64,000 bases of DNA. It comes from DASQGA01 sp963722715. GTDB taxonomy: Bacteria; Actinomycetota; Thermoleophilia; Gaiellales; Gaiellaceae. Every line of letters begins with the position of its first letter. Position 1 is the first letter of the stretch. The stretch is from positions 124,001 to 188,000 of the forward strand of contig CAVROA010000011.1 in assembly GCA_963722715.1 (NCBI GenBank), in the 5' to 3' direction. The position numbers were made by a program, and so were the translations under genes. The notes below the pieces were generated by a model. It was not told where the DNA came from. It was given only the letters and a program-made list of their open reading frames with translations, and searched no databases. This document shows, piece after piece, positions 56,779 through 64,000 of the stretch.

Positions 56779-57528
56779 CTACCTGCCGCCGAAGCGTCGT
56801 CGTCGGCCGGCGTACTCTCCGAGAGCCTGCCGCAAGTGGCGCTCGCTGAAGTCCGGCCAGAGCGTCTCGACGAAGACGAGCTCCGTGTAGGCGAGCTGCC
56901 ACAGGAGGAAGTTGGAGACGCGGAGCTCTCCGGACGTGCGGATGAGGAGATCGGGCTCGGGCATCTCGGGAGCGTAAAGCCGTGAGGCGATCGCGTTCTC
57001 GTCCACGTCCCTCGAGTCGACTCCGTCCTCGACGAGCCGCCTCGTCGCCTCGACTACCTCGTCCCGGCCGCCGTAGTCGAAGGCGATCCAGAGGTTCAGC
57101 CCGTCGTTCGAGAGGGTGTCGTCTTCGAGCTCGGCCATCTTCTGGCGGAGGGCGAGCGTAGCCCGGTCCCGCCTGCCGATGAACCGGACCCGGACGCCCT
57201 GCTCCACGAGGTCGGGAAGCTCGCGTTCGATCGTCTCGATGAAGATCTCCATGAGCGACTCGACCTCGGCAGGCGGGCGCGACCAGTTCTCCGTCGAGAA
57301 CGCGTAGACACAGAGGGACTCGATGCCCAGGTCGATCGAAGCCTCAACGGTCCGTCGCAGCGCCCGTGTCCCGGCGCGATGCCCGGCCGCCACCGGCAAA
57401 TGCCGCCGGCGGGCCCAGCGCCCGTTCCCGTCCATGATGATCGCGATCGAGCGCGCGAGCTCGGGAAGATCGTCTTCGCGGAGCGGCTTCAGGCTCCGCA
57501 GCGTCCGCAGCTTGGTCAGGAGGCTCAT
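56779..57528 (-). CDS. uppS: Isoprenyl transferase (undecaprenyl diphosphate synthase)
   Basis: A cis-prenyltransferase building the C50-C55 lipid carrier for peptidoglycan. IAIIMDGNGRWARRRHLPVA (substrate Asp), YAFSTENWSRP, RFIGRRD, and the terminal IRTSGELRVSNFLLWQLAYT with ETLWPDF are all intact. Length is 249 residues. Chain length cannot be read from sequence alone. Confidence 0.97.
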   Translation of the reverse strand: MSLLTKLRTLRSLKPLREDDLPELARSIAIIMDGNGRWARRRHLPVAAGHRAGTRALRRTVEASIDLGIESLCVYAFSTENWSRPPAEVESLMEIFIETIERELPDLVEQGVRVRFIGRRDRATLALRQKMAELEDDTLSNDGLNLWIAFDYGGRDEVVEATRRLVEDGVDSRDVDENAIASRLYAPEMPEPDLLIRTSGELRVSNFLLWQLAYTELVFVETLWPDFSERHLRQALGEYAGRRRRFGGR

Positions 57529-57572
57529 CGCGGGCGGGAAGGAGCCCGAGTGCTAGATGGTCGATCGGCCAT

Positions 57573-58130
57573 CTAGACCTCCATGATCTCCTCTTCCTTG
57601 CGCTTCAGGAGCTCGTCGATCCGCTTCACATGATCGTCCGTCAGCTTCTGCGCCCGCTCCTCGGCCCGCCGCTCCTCGTCGTCTCCGACGTCTCCCTCCT
57701 TCACGAGCTCCTTCAGGTCGTGCATGACGTCCCGGCGGATGTTCCGGACCGCGACACGGCCCTCCTCTGCGAGGTGCCGAACGACCTTGACGAGCTCCTT
57801 GCGGCGTTCCTCGGTCAGCTGTGGGATCGGCAAGCGGATCAACTTGCCGTCGTTCGAGGGCGTCAAGCCGAGATCCGACTCCTGGATCGCCCGCTCGATC
57901 GTCTTCACCGAGCCGGGATCGTACGGCTGGACGGTTAGAAGCCGCGGCTCCGGGACGTTCACCGTCGCAAGCTGCTTCAAGGGCGTCTTCTGCCCGTAGT
58001 AGTCGATCTCGATGCGATCGAGAAGCCCTGCCGACGCGCGGCCCGTTCGCACCGTCGTGAACTCGTGGGCCGCCGCCTCGACGGACTTGTCCATACGCCG
58101 GTCGGCATCCTTCAGCAGATCGTCGATCAT
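57573..58130 (-). CDS. frr: Ribosome recycling factor
   Basis: With EF-G it splits post-termination ribosomes. The 185-residue protein starts at ATG 58130, which overlaps the pyrH stop by 4 bases. It shows MIDDLLKDADRRMDKSVEAA, FTTVRTGRASAGLLDRIEID and the C-terminal three-helix bundle ending LLKRKEEEIMEV. The longer open frame is a shadow of pyrH. Confidence 0.97.
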   Translation of the reverse strand: MIDDLLKDADRRMDKSVEAAAHEFTTVRTGRASAGLLDRIEIDYYGQKTPLKQLATVNVPEPRLLTVQPYDPGSVKTIERAIQESDLGLTPSNDGKLIRLPIPQLTEERRKELVKVVRHLAEEGRVAVRNIRRDVMHDLKELVKEGDVGDDEERRAEERAQKLTDDHVKRIDELLKRKEEEIMEV

Positions 58131-58903
58131 GCGCTCCTCCGGGGGGTCGAGATGATCGTGCCGACTCGCTCGCCTCTGGCGACGCGCTCGATGTTCGACG
58201 CGTCGTCGAGGCCGAAGACGTAGATCGGCAGGCCGTTGTCCATGCAAAGGGAGAGCGCGGTCGTATCCATCACCTTGAGGCCGCGCTCGAGTGCCTCGCG
58301 GTGAGTGAGCTCAGGAAGGAAGCTTGCGTTCGAGTCCACCTGCGGATCTCCGTCGTAGACCCCGTCCACGCCGTTCTTCCCCATCAGGAGTGCCTCCGCG
58401 CCCACCTCGAGCGCGCGCAGCGCGGCCGCCGTATCGGTCGTGAAGAACGGGTTCCCCGTGCCCGCAGCGAAAATGACGATGCGCTTCTTCTCGAGGTGCC
58501 GCATGGCCCGCCGGCGGATGTAGGGCTCCGCGACCTCGCTCACGTTGATGGCCGAGAGAACACGCGTATGGATCCCCAGGCGCTCGAGCGCGTCCTGGAC
58601 GGCGAGGCAGTTCAGCAGAGTCGCGAGCATGCCCGCGTAGTCGCCGGTGGCACGGTCCATCCCCTCGGCTGCTGCCTCGATTCCGCGGTAGATATTGCCG
58701 GCACCGAGGACGAGCGCGACCTCGACCCCGAGCTCGTGAACCTGCTTCACCTGGTGCGAGATCGATTCGATCCGAGTCGGGTCGATTCCGTAGTCCCGGT
58801 CGCCCATGAGGGCCTCGCCCGAGAGCTTCAGAAGGATCCGTCCGAAGGCCGCGTCTCCCATGGCGGGCTCTTCGAGGACGCCGCTCTCCGCGTGGACGCT
58901 CAC
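58127..58903 (-). CDS. pyrH: UMP kinase
   Basis: Phosphorylates UMP to UDP; hexameric, allosterically controlled in bacteria. RILLKLSGEALMGDRDYGID, VALVLGAGNIYRGIEAAAEG, DYAGMLATLLNCLAVQDAL, GTGNPFFTTDTAAALRALEV and VYDGDPQVDSNA are diagnostic. The GTG at 58903 overlaps the tsf stop (GTGA). An internal ATG 14 codons later (MGDAAFGRILLKL) is the alternative start. Length is 258 residues. Confidence 0.96.
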   Translation of the reverse strand: MSVHAESGVLEEPAMGDAAFGRILLKLSGEALMGDRDYGIDPTRIESISHQVKQVHELGVEVALVLGAGNIYRGIEAAAEGMDRATGDYAGMLATLLNCLAVQDALERLGIHTRVLSAINVSEVAEPYIRRRAMRHLEKKRIVIFAAGTGNPFFTTDTAAALRALEVGAEALLMGKNGVDGVYDGDPQVDSNASFLPELTHREALERGLKVMDTTALSLCMDNGLPIYVFGLDDASNIERVARGERVGTIISTPRRSA

Positions 58904-59697
58904 TCTGCCAGGGCGAAGCGCACGAACTCGCGGATCTCAGCCCCTCGCTCCTCGAGGGCCTTCCCCACGGTCAGGGACGTTTCGTGAATCCAGGGTTGGT
59001 CAGCGAGGACGACCTCCGCGAAGAAGCGCTTTCCCAGCATCCCGTCGACGATCTTGGGCTGCACTTGCTCGGGCTTCGAAATCACGTCCGGGAGCTTCTC
59101 GTAAATCGCGCGCTCGCCGGCGATCACGTCTTCGGGAACCTCGTCGCGCGACGCGTACTGCGGGTTCGCGAACGAGATGTGCTGGGCGAGCATGCGGGCC
59201 AGATCCCGGTCCGCGCCCGCGAGCCGGATCAGCACGCCGATCTTCTCGGCAGGCGGGTGGACGTACGCCTCCAGCACCTCTCCGTTCTCCGACTCCATTC
59301 TCGCCGCCCCGCGGACGGCGATGTTCTCGCCGATCCGGGCGACAAGCGCGATGCGCTCCTCTTCCAGCTCGTCGACGGCATCGGGGCCTTTTTCGCTGAC
59401 GACTTCCAGAACCTGCCGGGCGTAGCCCAGGAAGTCCTCGTTCTTCGAGACGGGCTCGGTTTCGCACCCGACGGCGACCATGGCTCCCCGGTGGTCCGCG
59501 ACGTCTGCGAGCACCTTGCCCTCGGTCGTCTCGCGGCCAGCGCGCTTTCCAGCCGAGGCCATTCCCCGCTCCCGGAGAAGACGCTGCGCTTCTTCGACGT
59601 CTCCCCCCGTCTCGACCAGCGCGCGCTTGCACTCCATCATCCCGGCGCCGGTTCTGTCTCGTAGCTCCTTGACGAGCTTGGCGCTGATCTCGGTCAC
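58900..59697 (-). CDS. tsf: Elongation factor Ts
   Basis: Guanine-nucleotide exchange factor for EF-Tu. The N-terminal UBA-like domain carries VKELRDRTGAGMMECKRALV, then VAVGCETEPVSKNEDFLGYA and the core subdomains, ending VGKALEERGAEIREFVRFAL. GTG start overlapping the rpsB stop by 4 bases; 265 residues. Confidence 0.97.
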   Translation of the reverse strand: MTEISAKLVKELRDRTGAGMMECKRALVETGGDVEEAQRLLRERGMASAGKRAGRETTEGKVLADVADHRGAMVAVGCETEPVSKNEDFLGYARQVLEVVSEKGPDAVDELEEERIALVARIGENIAVRGAARMESENGEVLEAYVHPPAEKIGVLIRLAGADRDLARMLAQHISFANPQYASRDEVPEDVIAGERAIYEKLPDVISKPEQVQPKIVDGMLGKRFFAEVVLADQPWIHETSLTVGKALEERGAEIREFVRFALAE

Positions 59698-60635
59698 GCC
59701 GGCTTGTCCTCCGGCTCTCCGGTTGCGACGGCGCCCCCGCCCGAAGGTGCGCCGAGCATGTCGTCAGCAGCCGCGGCGGCTTCCGGCAGCTCAGGGGCGG
59801 GATCGGCCGCGGGCTCGGTCTGAGGCTCGGGCTCGGGTGCCGCTTCGGTCGGGGCTTCGTCCGGCGCCGGAACCGCTGACTCGGCCCCGACGGCCGGTGC
59901 GCCGACAGGCTCCTCGACGCGACCGTTCGTCTGGGAGATCTCCGTCTCGGTGACCAGATTCTTTCCGGCGGCGATCCCGTCGGCGAGGACTTTCACGATC
60001 AGGCCGCAGGACCGGATTGCGTCGTCGTTCCCGGGAATGATGTAGTCGGCATCGTCCGGATCGCAGTTCGTGTCGACGAGCCCGATCACCGGCAGGCCGA
60101 GCCGGCGAGCCTCGCGGATCGCCAGCTGCTCCTTCTTCAGGTCGACAACAAAGACCGCGTCCGGCAGACGCTTCATGTCCGCCACGCCGCCGAGGTTCGC
60201 CTCGAGCTTCTCCAGCTCGCCCTCCATCGCGATGCGTTCCTTGGGTGGGAGCAGGTCGAGCTGTCCCTCGTCCTTTCGGCGCCGGAGCTCGTGGAGTCGT
60301 TCCAGGCGCTCCGAGATCGTCCGCCAGTTCGTGAGGAGCCCACCCAGCCAGCGATGGTTCACGTACGGCATGCCGACACGCGCGGCCTGCTCGGCGACAG
60401 AGTCCTGCGCCTGCTTCTTCGTGCCGACGAAGAGCACGGAGCCGCCTCGCTCGGCGATGTTCCGGGCAAACGCGTGGGCTTGCTCCAGGAGCGAAAGGGT
60501 TTGCTGGAGATCGATGATGTAAATGCCGCCGCGCTCGGTGAAGAGAAAGCGGCGCATCTTGGGGTTCCAGCGCCGAGTCTGGTGGCCGAAATGGACTCCG
60601 GCCTCCAGGAGCTCGCGCATCGAGACGACGGACAC
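59694..60635 (-). CDS. rpsB: 30S ribosomal protein S2
   Basis: GTG 60635 has GGAGG 8 bases upstream and gives VSVVSMRELLEAGVHFGHQT; the open frame beyond it runs through the structured leader and is not coding. The S2 core follows (WNPKMRRFLFTERGGIYIID, FVGTKKQAQDSVAEQAARVG, NHRWLGGLLTNW, PDAVFVVDLKKEQLAIREAR, and VIGLVDTNCDPDDADYIIPG). A C-terminal extension of about 80 Ala/Pro/Glu-rich residues is typical of actinobacterial S2. Length is 313 residues. Confidence 0.97.
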   Translation of the reverse strand: MSVVSMRELLEAGVHFGHQTRRWNPKMRRFLFTERGGIYIIDLQQTLSLLEQAHAFARNIAERGGSVLFVGTKKQAQDSVAEQAARVGMPYVNHRWLGGLLTNWRTISERLERLHELRRRKDEGQLDLLPPKERIAMEGELEKLEANLGGVADMKRLPDAVFVVDLKKEQLAIREARRLGLPVIGLVDTNCDPDDADYIIPGNDDAIRSCGLIVKVLADGIAAGKNLVTETEISQTNGRVEEPVGAPAVGAESAVPAPDEAPTEAAPEPEPQTEPAADPAPELPEAAAAADDMLGAPSGGGAVATGEPEDKPA

Positions 60636-60665
60636 GTTCAGATCCTCCTCGGTTGAGTGGAAAAG

Positions 60666-60728
60666 CCGGTGGAGACGGGTGGAACCGGGGTCAAACCCCG
60701 GCACCGCCACCCGCCCGGATTCCACCGG
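60666..60728 (-). promoter_or_regulatory. Structured 5' leader of rpsB
   Basis: Three nested stems: CCGGTGGA (60666-60673) with TCCACCGG (60721-60728); CGGGTGG (60676-60682) with CCACCCG (60707-60713); CCGGGG (60685-60690) with CCCCGG (60696-60701) closed by a five-base loop. The rod ends 31 bases before the rpsB start. A TAGAAT about 30 bases further upstream on the minus strand is a possible -10. Leaders of rpsB bind S2 for autoregulation in several phyla; this could be such an element. Confidence 0.65.
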
Positions 60729-60791
60729 GTAGGAGACGAAAAACCGCTGCATTCTAGCCGACCCGGTCCGTACCCTGACGGGATCGGGGTT

Positions 60792-61571
60792 CTGAGGGCA
60801 TCTGCGTGGGATCTTGCGGTCGAGACCGTCGACGAGGCGCTCCGCGAGGGCGGTGCACCCTCGCTCGCCCGCCTCGGCCGCCTGGGGCAGCTAGGGACGC
60901 TTCCATCGTTCATCGCCGCCCTCGAAGCCGGAGGCGACCCGGCCGAGCTCGCGGCCGACTACGCCCGCGAGCGTGAGGGCCTCGGCCTGGGCCAGGCGGA
61001 AGTCGTGGCAGAGCTCCTCGCCCTCGGCCGCGTGCTCGAGCGACACGGCGAGCGCGGGGCCCGCGAGGCACTCGACCACTGCCTGCTCCTGTACTTCGGA
61101 CAGGTCACGGGCGGCCTGGCCGAGCTGGCGCGGCGGGACCCCCTCACGGGCCTCCTGCACCATCGGGCCTTCCACGACCTCGTCGGCCGGGAGCTCACAC
61201 GTGCACAGCGCTACCGGGGCCGGCTCGCCCTCGTGCTCCTCGACCTCGACCACTTCAAGGTGACGAACGACACGGAAGGGCACCAGGAGGGCGACCGGCT
61301 TTTGCGCGCCTTCGGGCGTGCGCTCGCACAGACGGCCCGCGAAACGGACGCGGTCGGGCGCCTCGGGGGGGACGAATTCGGGGCGTTGCTCCTCCAGGCG
61401 GACCAGAGCTCTGCGGGAGCCTTCCTCGACCGCTTGCACGAGGGGATTCCGGCCGAGCTCTCGGTGAGCGCCGGGACGGCCACGCTGGCTGACGGTTGCG
61501 TGGGCCCGGAGCAGCTCTTCGGCCTGGCCGACCGGCGGCTCTACGAGTCGAAGACCGCCCGCGCGGCCTAG
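60792..61571 (+). CDS. Soluble diguanylate cyclase (GGDEF)
   Basis: The N-terminal 100 residues are a helical domain without a recognised sensor fold (ALREGGAPSLARLGRLGQLG, HCLLLYFGQVTGGLAELARR). A GGDEF domain follows: RDPLTGLLHHRAFHDLV, LVLLDLDHFKVTNDTEGHQE, and active site AVGRLGGDEFGALLL. An inhibitory RxxD site (RETD) is present. No ATG, GTG or TTG is placed sensibly. CTG 60792 after GGATCGGGG is the best candidate; an ATG at 60657 lies inside the rpsB leader on the other strand. Length is 259 residues from the CTG. Confidence 0.88.
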   Translation: MRASAWDLAVETVDEALREGGAPSLARLGRLGQLGTLPSFIAALEAGGDPAELAADYAREREGLGLGQAEVVAELLALGRVLERHGERGAREALDHCLLLYFGQVTGGLAELARRDPLTGLLHHRAFHDLVGRELTRAQRYRGRLALVLLDLDHFKVTNDTEGHQEGDRLLRAFGRALAQTARETDAVGRLGGDEFGALLLQADQSSAGAFLDRLHEGIPAELSVSAGTATLADGCVGPEQLFGLADRRLYESKTARAA

Positions 61572-62470
61572 GCCCGGGCCCGGTCGAGCGCCTCGGCCAG
61601 GTCGGCCGGTAGAGCGGACTCCACCTCGACCGTTGCATCGCCGAACGGATGTGGAAAGGAAAGGCGCGCCGCGTGCAGGAATTGGCGCTCGAGTCCGAGG
61701 TCGCCTTCGACACCGTAGAGCGGGTCGCCCGAGACCGGAAGGTCGATCGCGGCGAGATGCACCCGGATCTGGTGCGTCCTCCCCGTCTCGAGCCGCACCC
61801 GGAGCAGGGCGTGGTCGCGTAGGAGCTCGATCGCGTCGAAGTGCGTGATCGCCTCACGGGGCGCAGCCGAGTCGAGGGAGATTCGCGTCGCATCGTGGCG
61901 ATCGCGGCCGATCGGCGCCTCGATCCGCCCCTCCCGGGAGCGGGGCCGCCCTCGTACGAGGGCGAGGTACTCCCTGACGAGCTTCCTGCTTCTCAGGAGA
62001 CGCTGCAGCCTGCGATGAGCTTCTTCGGAACGGGCGACGACCAGAAGCCCCGAGGTGTCGCGGTCGAGACGATGAACTATCCCGGGCCGGCCTGCGTCCC
62101 CACCTCCGGCGATCTCGTGGGCGAGGAGGCCGTGGACGAGCGTTCCGGTGCCATGCCCGGCCGAGGGGTGAACGACGACTCCAGCCGGCTTGTCGACCAC
62201 GAGCAAATGCTCGTCCTCCCAGGCCACCCGCAGGTCGAGATCCTCGGGCTCGAGAGCGCTGGGCTCACGCTCGGGTGCCTCGAACTCGATCGGCTCTCCA
62301 GGCGTGAGCCGATGGCTCTTCGGGCGCCTCGCACCGTCGACCAGGACCTTGCCCGCGTCCAGCAGCCGTTCGGCAGCCGCACGCGAGCCAACCTCGTCGA
62401 GAGCTCCGAGGAAGCGGTCGAGCCGCTCGCCGGCCGCCTCGGGCGGCACGACGAGAGCTCTCCGCTGCAC
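61568..62470 (-). CDS. rluD: RluD-family 23S rRNA pseudouridine synthase
   Basis: An S4 RNA-binding domain (about residues 15-75) precedes the RluA/RluD catalytic domain with RPGIVHRLDRDTSGLLVVAR (catalytic Asp), EYLALVRGRP, and RTHQIRVHLAAIDLPVSGDP. By family it modifies uridines of helix 69 of 23S rRNA, but the exact site cannot be assigned. Length is 300 residues. It lies immediately downstream of lspA, a common order. Confidence 0.93.
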   Translation of the reverse strand: MQRRALVVPPEAAGERLDRFLGALDEVGSRAAAERLLDAGKVLVDGARRPKSHRLTPGEPIEFEAPEREPSALEPEDLDLRVAWEDEHLLVVDKPAGVVVHPSAGHGTGTLVHGLLAHEIAGGGDAGRPGIVHRLDRDTSGLLVVARSEEAHRRLQRLLRSRKLVREYLALVRGRPRSREGRIEAPIGRDRHDATRISLDSAAPREAITHFDAIELLRDHALLRVRLETGRTHQIRVHLAAIDLPVSGDPLYGVEGDLGLERQFLHAARLSFPHPFGDATVEVESALPADLAEALDRARA

Positions 62471-62983
62471 CTACCCGCTCGTCCTGGGTAGGCGCCGATG
62501 CAGCTTCCGGGGTGAGCGCTCGGACGAGATGATCGTCGCCATCAGGATCACCACGCCGAGGACGATGAAGGTGTCTGCGAGGTTGAACGCGGGCCAGAAG
62601 CTGACGTCCAGGAAGTCGGTGACGTGGCCCAGCCGCATGCGGTCGACCAGGTTCCCGAGGCTGCCGCCGATCAGAAATCCGAGCGCAACCGGAAGAATCG
62701 GGTGGCGGGCTCCCGCCTTTGCGAAGTAGCCGACCATCCAGGCGATTGCGACCGCAGTCAGGATCGTCACCGCGGAAGCCCAGGTCGAAAAGATGCCGAA
62801 CGCGATTCCAGAGTTCCGGACGTGATGGATCTCGAGCGGCCCCGCAACGTGAAAGGAGTCCCCGAGGGCGAGCTGAGTGACCACGAGCTGCTTGGTCAGC
62901 TGGTCGGCGGCGAGTGCGGCGAAGGCGACCGCAAAGAGCGCGAGCCAGTGAAACGGACGCGCCGAGAGCGACCGCGCGGCCAT
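62471..62983 (-). CDS. lspA: Lipoprotein signal peptidase
   Basis: This membrane aspartyl protease removes signal peptides of diacylglyceryl-modified prolipoproteins such as the BMP lipoprotein. Four helices in 170 residues. Conserved ADQLTKQLV, NSGIAFGIF, GGSLGNLVDRMRLGHVTDFL and the catalytic Asp pair in NLVDR and FNLADTFIVLG. The start is ATG 62983; the frame extends upstream without family similarity. Confidence 0.95.
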   Translation of the reverse strand: MAARSLSARPFHWLALFAVAFAALAADQLTKQLVVTQLALGDSFHVAGPLEIHHVRNSGIAFGIFSTWASAVTILTAVAIAWMVGYFAKAGARHPILPVALGFLIGGSLGNLVDRMRLGHVTDFLDVSFWPAFNLADTFIVLGVVILMATIISSERSPRKLHRRLPRTSG

Positions 62984-63051
62984 CGAGATCGGGACGCGGC
63001 CGTCCGTGGCCGACCCGACGCGCACGTCGATCAGCCGCGGTGAGGGATTCG

Positions 63052-63408
63052 TCAACCCCTCTCTTCGAGGCGCTTGCACTCGATGCACTTCGTCGCGTAC
63101 GGCATCGCCTCCAGGCGCGCCTCCGCGATCATCTTCCCGCAGCTCGTGCACGTTCCGAATGTCCCCTCCTCGATTCGCTTCAACGCGAGGTCGATCGCCT
63201 CGCGAACATGGCCAAGATTGTCTTCAAGTGAATTGTCGATCTCACGCGCCAGGGTGATCGATGCCGCGTCGCCCACGTGATTATCGCGAGTCTCCTCTTC
63301 TGTCTCGTCCCCGTTCGACGAGGGGCTCTCCACATGGAGGACCTTCAGGGAGTGCTCGACCCGCTCGCGCTCCTCGAGGAGGATCGCCCGGTAATCGATG
63401 GACGTCAC
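63052..63408 (-). CDS. DksA/TraR-type zinc-finger protein
   Basis: The 118 residues contain a coiled coil with acidic residues (TEEETRDNHVGDAASITLAR) and a C4 zinc finger (GTCTSCGKMIAEARLEAMPY with ATKCIECKRLEERG). DksA-like proteins reach the RNA polymerase secondary channel. The coiled-coil tip DxxDxA motif is not clearly present, so RNA-polymerase function is uncertain. GTG start; placement next to lspA is common in many bacteria. Confidence 0.9.
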   Translation of the reverse strand: MTSIDYRAILLEERERVEHSLKVLHVESPSSNGDETEEETRDNHVGDAASITLAREIDNSLEDNLGHVREAIDLALKRIEEGTFGTCTSCGKMIAEARLEAMPYATKCIECKRLEERG

Positions 63409-63570
63409 CTGGCCGCCTCCGGGCGCGAGGCTACCCGCACCTTCCAGCCGTCGCCATGACCCCCGTGCACCCGTGTTTCACGCCCCCCCGGGGAGACGTG
63501 CGGGCGCAGCCGGGAGCGGGCAGGCGACACCGTTCGAGTATATCCCCGAGGCAGGCTGCCCCTGTCCGCG
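63409..63570. other. Intergenic stretch between the DivIVA-like and zinc-finger genes
   Basis: About 160 bases, GC-rich, with a C-run (CCCCCCC near 63485). No clear promoter, terminator or RNA gene seen. Confidence 0.35.
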
Positions 63571-64000
63571 CTAGGCGGCTTGTCCTGGCGCCTCGCGCTC
63601 CTCGGTGTCGCTCTCGAGCCGATCGAGGGCGGTGACGAGGAAGGCGCGGTACTCGGCGCGCATCTGTGTCTCGATGGTCTTCAGCCGCCTGATGTCGGCG
63701 CGAACGCGCTCTCGTTCGTTCTCTGCACCGCCTCCGAGCTCGCGTGCCTTGACGCGAGCCTCGTCGAGAATCACGCCAGCTTCGCGATGGGCCTGGGCGC
63801 GGAGCTCGTCTGCGGAGCGCTCGGCGGACACCAGGGTGTTTCGAAGGAGCACCTCCAGCTCGCGGAAGCGGGCCAGCTCGCCCTCCAGGCGCTCGATCTC
63901 GTCACGAAGGTCAGCCCGCTCGCGCCAGACGTCCTCGAAGCTCTCGGCGATCCTGAGGAGCAGGGCGTCGGTCGCCGGCCGGTCGTATCCGCCCAGGCGG
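63571..64000 (-). CDS. DivIVA-like polar scaffold protein, N-terminus beyond the window
   Basis: The minus-strand frame is open through the right edge, so the start is missing. The visible 142 residues begin with RLGGYDRPATDALLLRIAES, the distal half of the DivIVA N-terminal domain. They continue as coiled coil (FEDVWRERADLRDEIERLEG, AHREAGVILDEARVKARELG), ending EREAPGQAA. In actinobacteria DivIVA/Wag31 marks growing poles. A short-type SepF-neighbour DivIVA is equally possible. An internal GTG at 63852 would cut off the conserved domain. Confidence 0.85.
   Translation of the reverse strand, partial: RLGGYDRPATDALLLRIAESFEDVWRERADLRDEIERLEGELARFRELEVLLRNTLVSAERSADELRAQAHREAGVILDEARVKARELGGGAENERERVRADIRRLKTIETQMRAEYRAFLVTALDRLESDTEEREAPGQAA

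Overview
The window is GC-rich, densely coded bacterial DNA with many GTG and TTG starts and 1- to 4-base stop/start overlaps. Gene content points to a deep-branching actinobacterium, most likely class Thermoleophilia (Gaiella or Solirubrobacter relatives). The reasons are a GarA/FtsR pair, an RsiG-like protein, MurT/GatD, LL-diaminopimelate aminotransferase (DapL) beside DapF, two RpoD-like sigma factors, and subtilases with Ala-Trp-Gly-Ser repeats. This placement is inference from gene content; no 16S rRNA gene is present.

Layout. 1-7.4 kb: the 3' part of ftsK, then a BMP-type nucleoside ABC transporter (lipoprotein, double ATPase, two permeases). 7.4-20 kb: a plus-strand housekeeping block: RodZ-like protein, cinA, thpR, recA, recX, rny, miaB, miaA, dapF, dapL, hflX, dut, NUDIX. 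20-22.2 kb (minus): murT-gatD, which amidates lipid II. 22.2-29.2 kb: the accessory core. It holds an intact secreted subtilase with about 100 residues of AWGS repeats, a heavily frameshifted paralogue, and a large membrane GGDEF/HD-GYP protein. All three are preceded by the same type of leader: two GC-rich inverted repeats, a conserved block, and a hairpin directly before the Shine-Dalgarno sequence and a TTG start. 29-41 kb: mixed genes, including a sulfotransferase, an HNH-repeat protein, two sigma-70 factors, a CpsB-like PHP phosphatase and a DUF4015 protein. A promoter-hairpin-oligoT unit here looks like an unannotated small RNA near 37.7 kb. 39.8-45 kb (minus): apt, ftsR, garA-like FHA, rsiG-like, a fused nucleotidyltransferase/degenerate phosphomannomutase, and pgsA-like. 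45-50 kb: HutF-like deiminase, M23 peptidase, proC, an acetyltransferase, tRNA-Pro(GGG) with terminator, a coiled-coil protein and an XRE regulator. 50-60.7 kb (minus): a nearly continuous block of proS, ispG, rip, dxr, cdsA, uppS, frr, pyrH, tsf and rpsB. The block is interrupted only by a methyltransferase on the opposite strand, and rpsB has a strongly structured leader. 60.8-64 kb: a second GGDEF protein, rluD, lspA, a DksA/TraR zinc-finger protein and a DivIVA-like partial gene.

How the genes fit together. Cell-envelope growth is the main theme: DAP synthesis, lipid II amidation, undecaprenyl and phospholipid precursors, the MEP isoprenoid pathway, RodZ, DivIVA, FtsK and an M23 hydrolase. 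Cyclic-di-GMP is the second: two diguanylate cyclase domains, one HD-GYP phosphodiesterase and an RsiG-like candidate effector. Several genes carry frameshifts: the BMP lipoprotein has a compensating pair, dapF has one, and the second subtilase has many. Single-base errors in the assembly are a real possibility for the first two; the second subtilase could be a true pseudogene.
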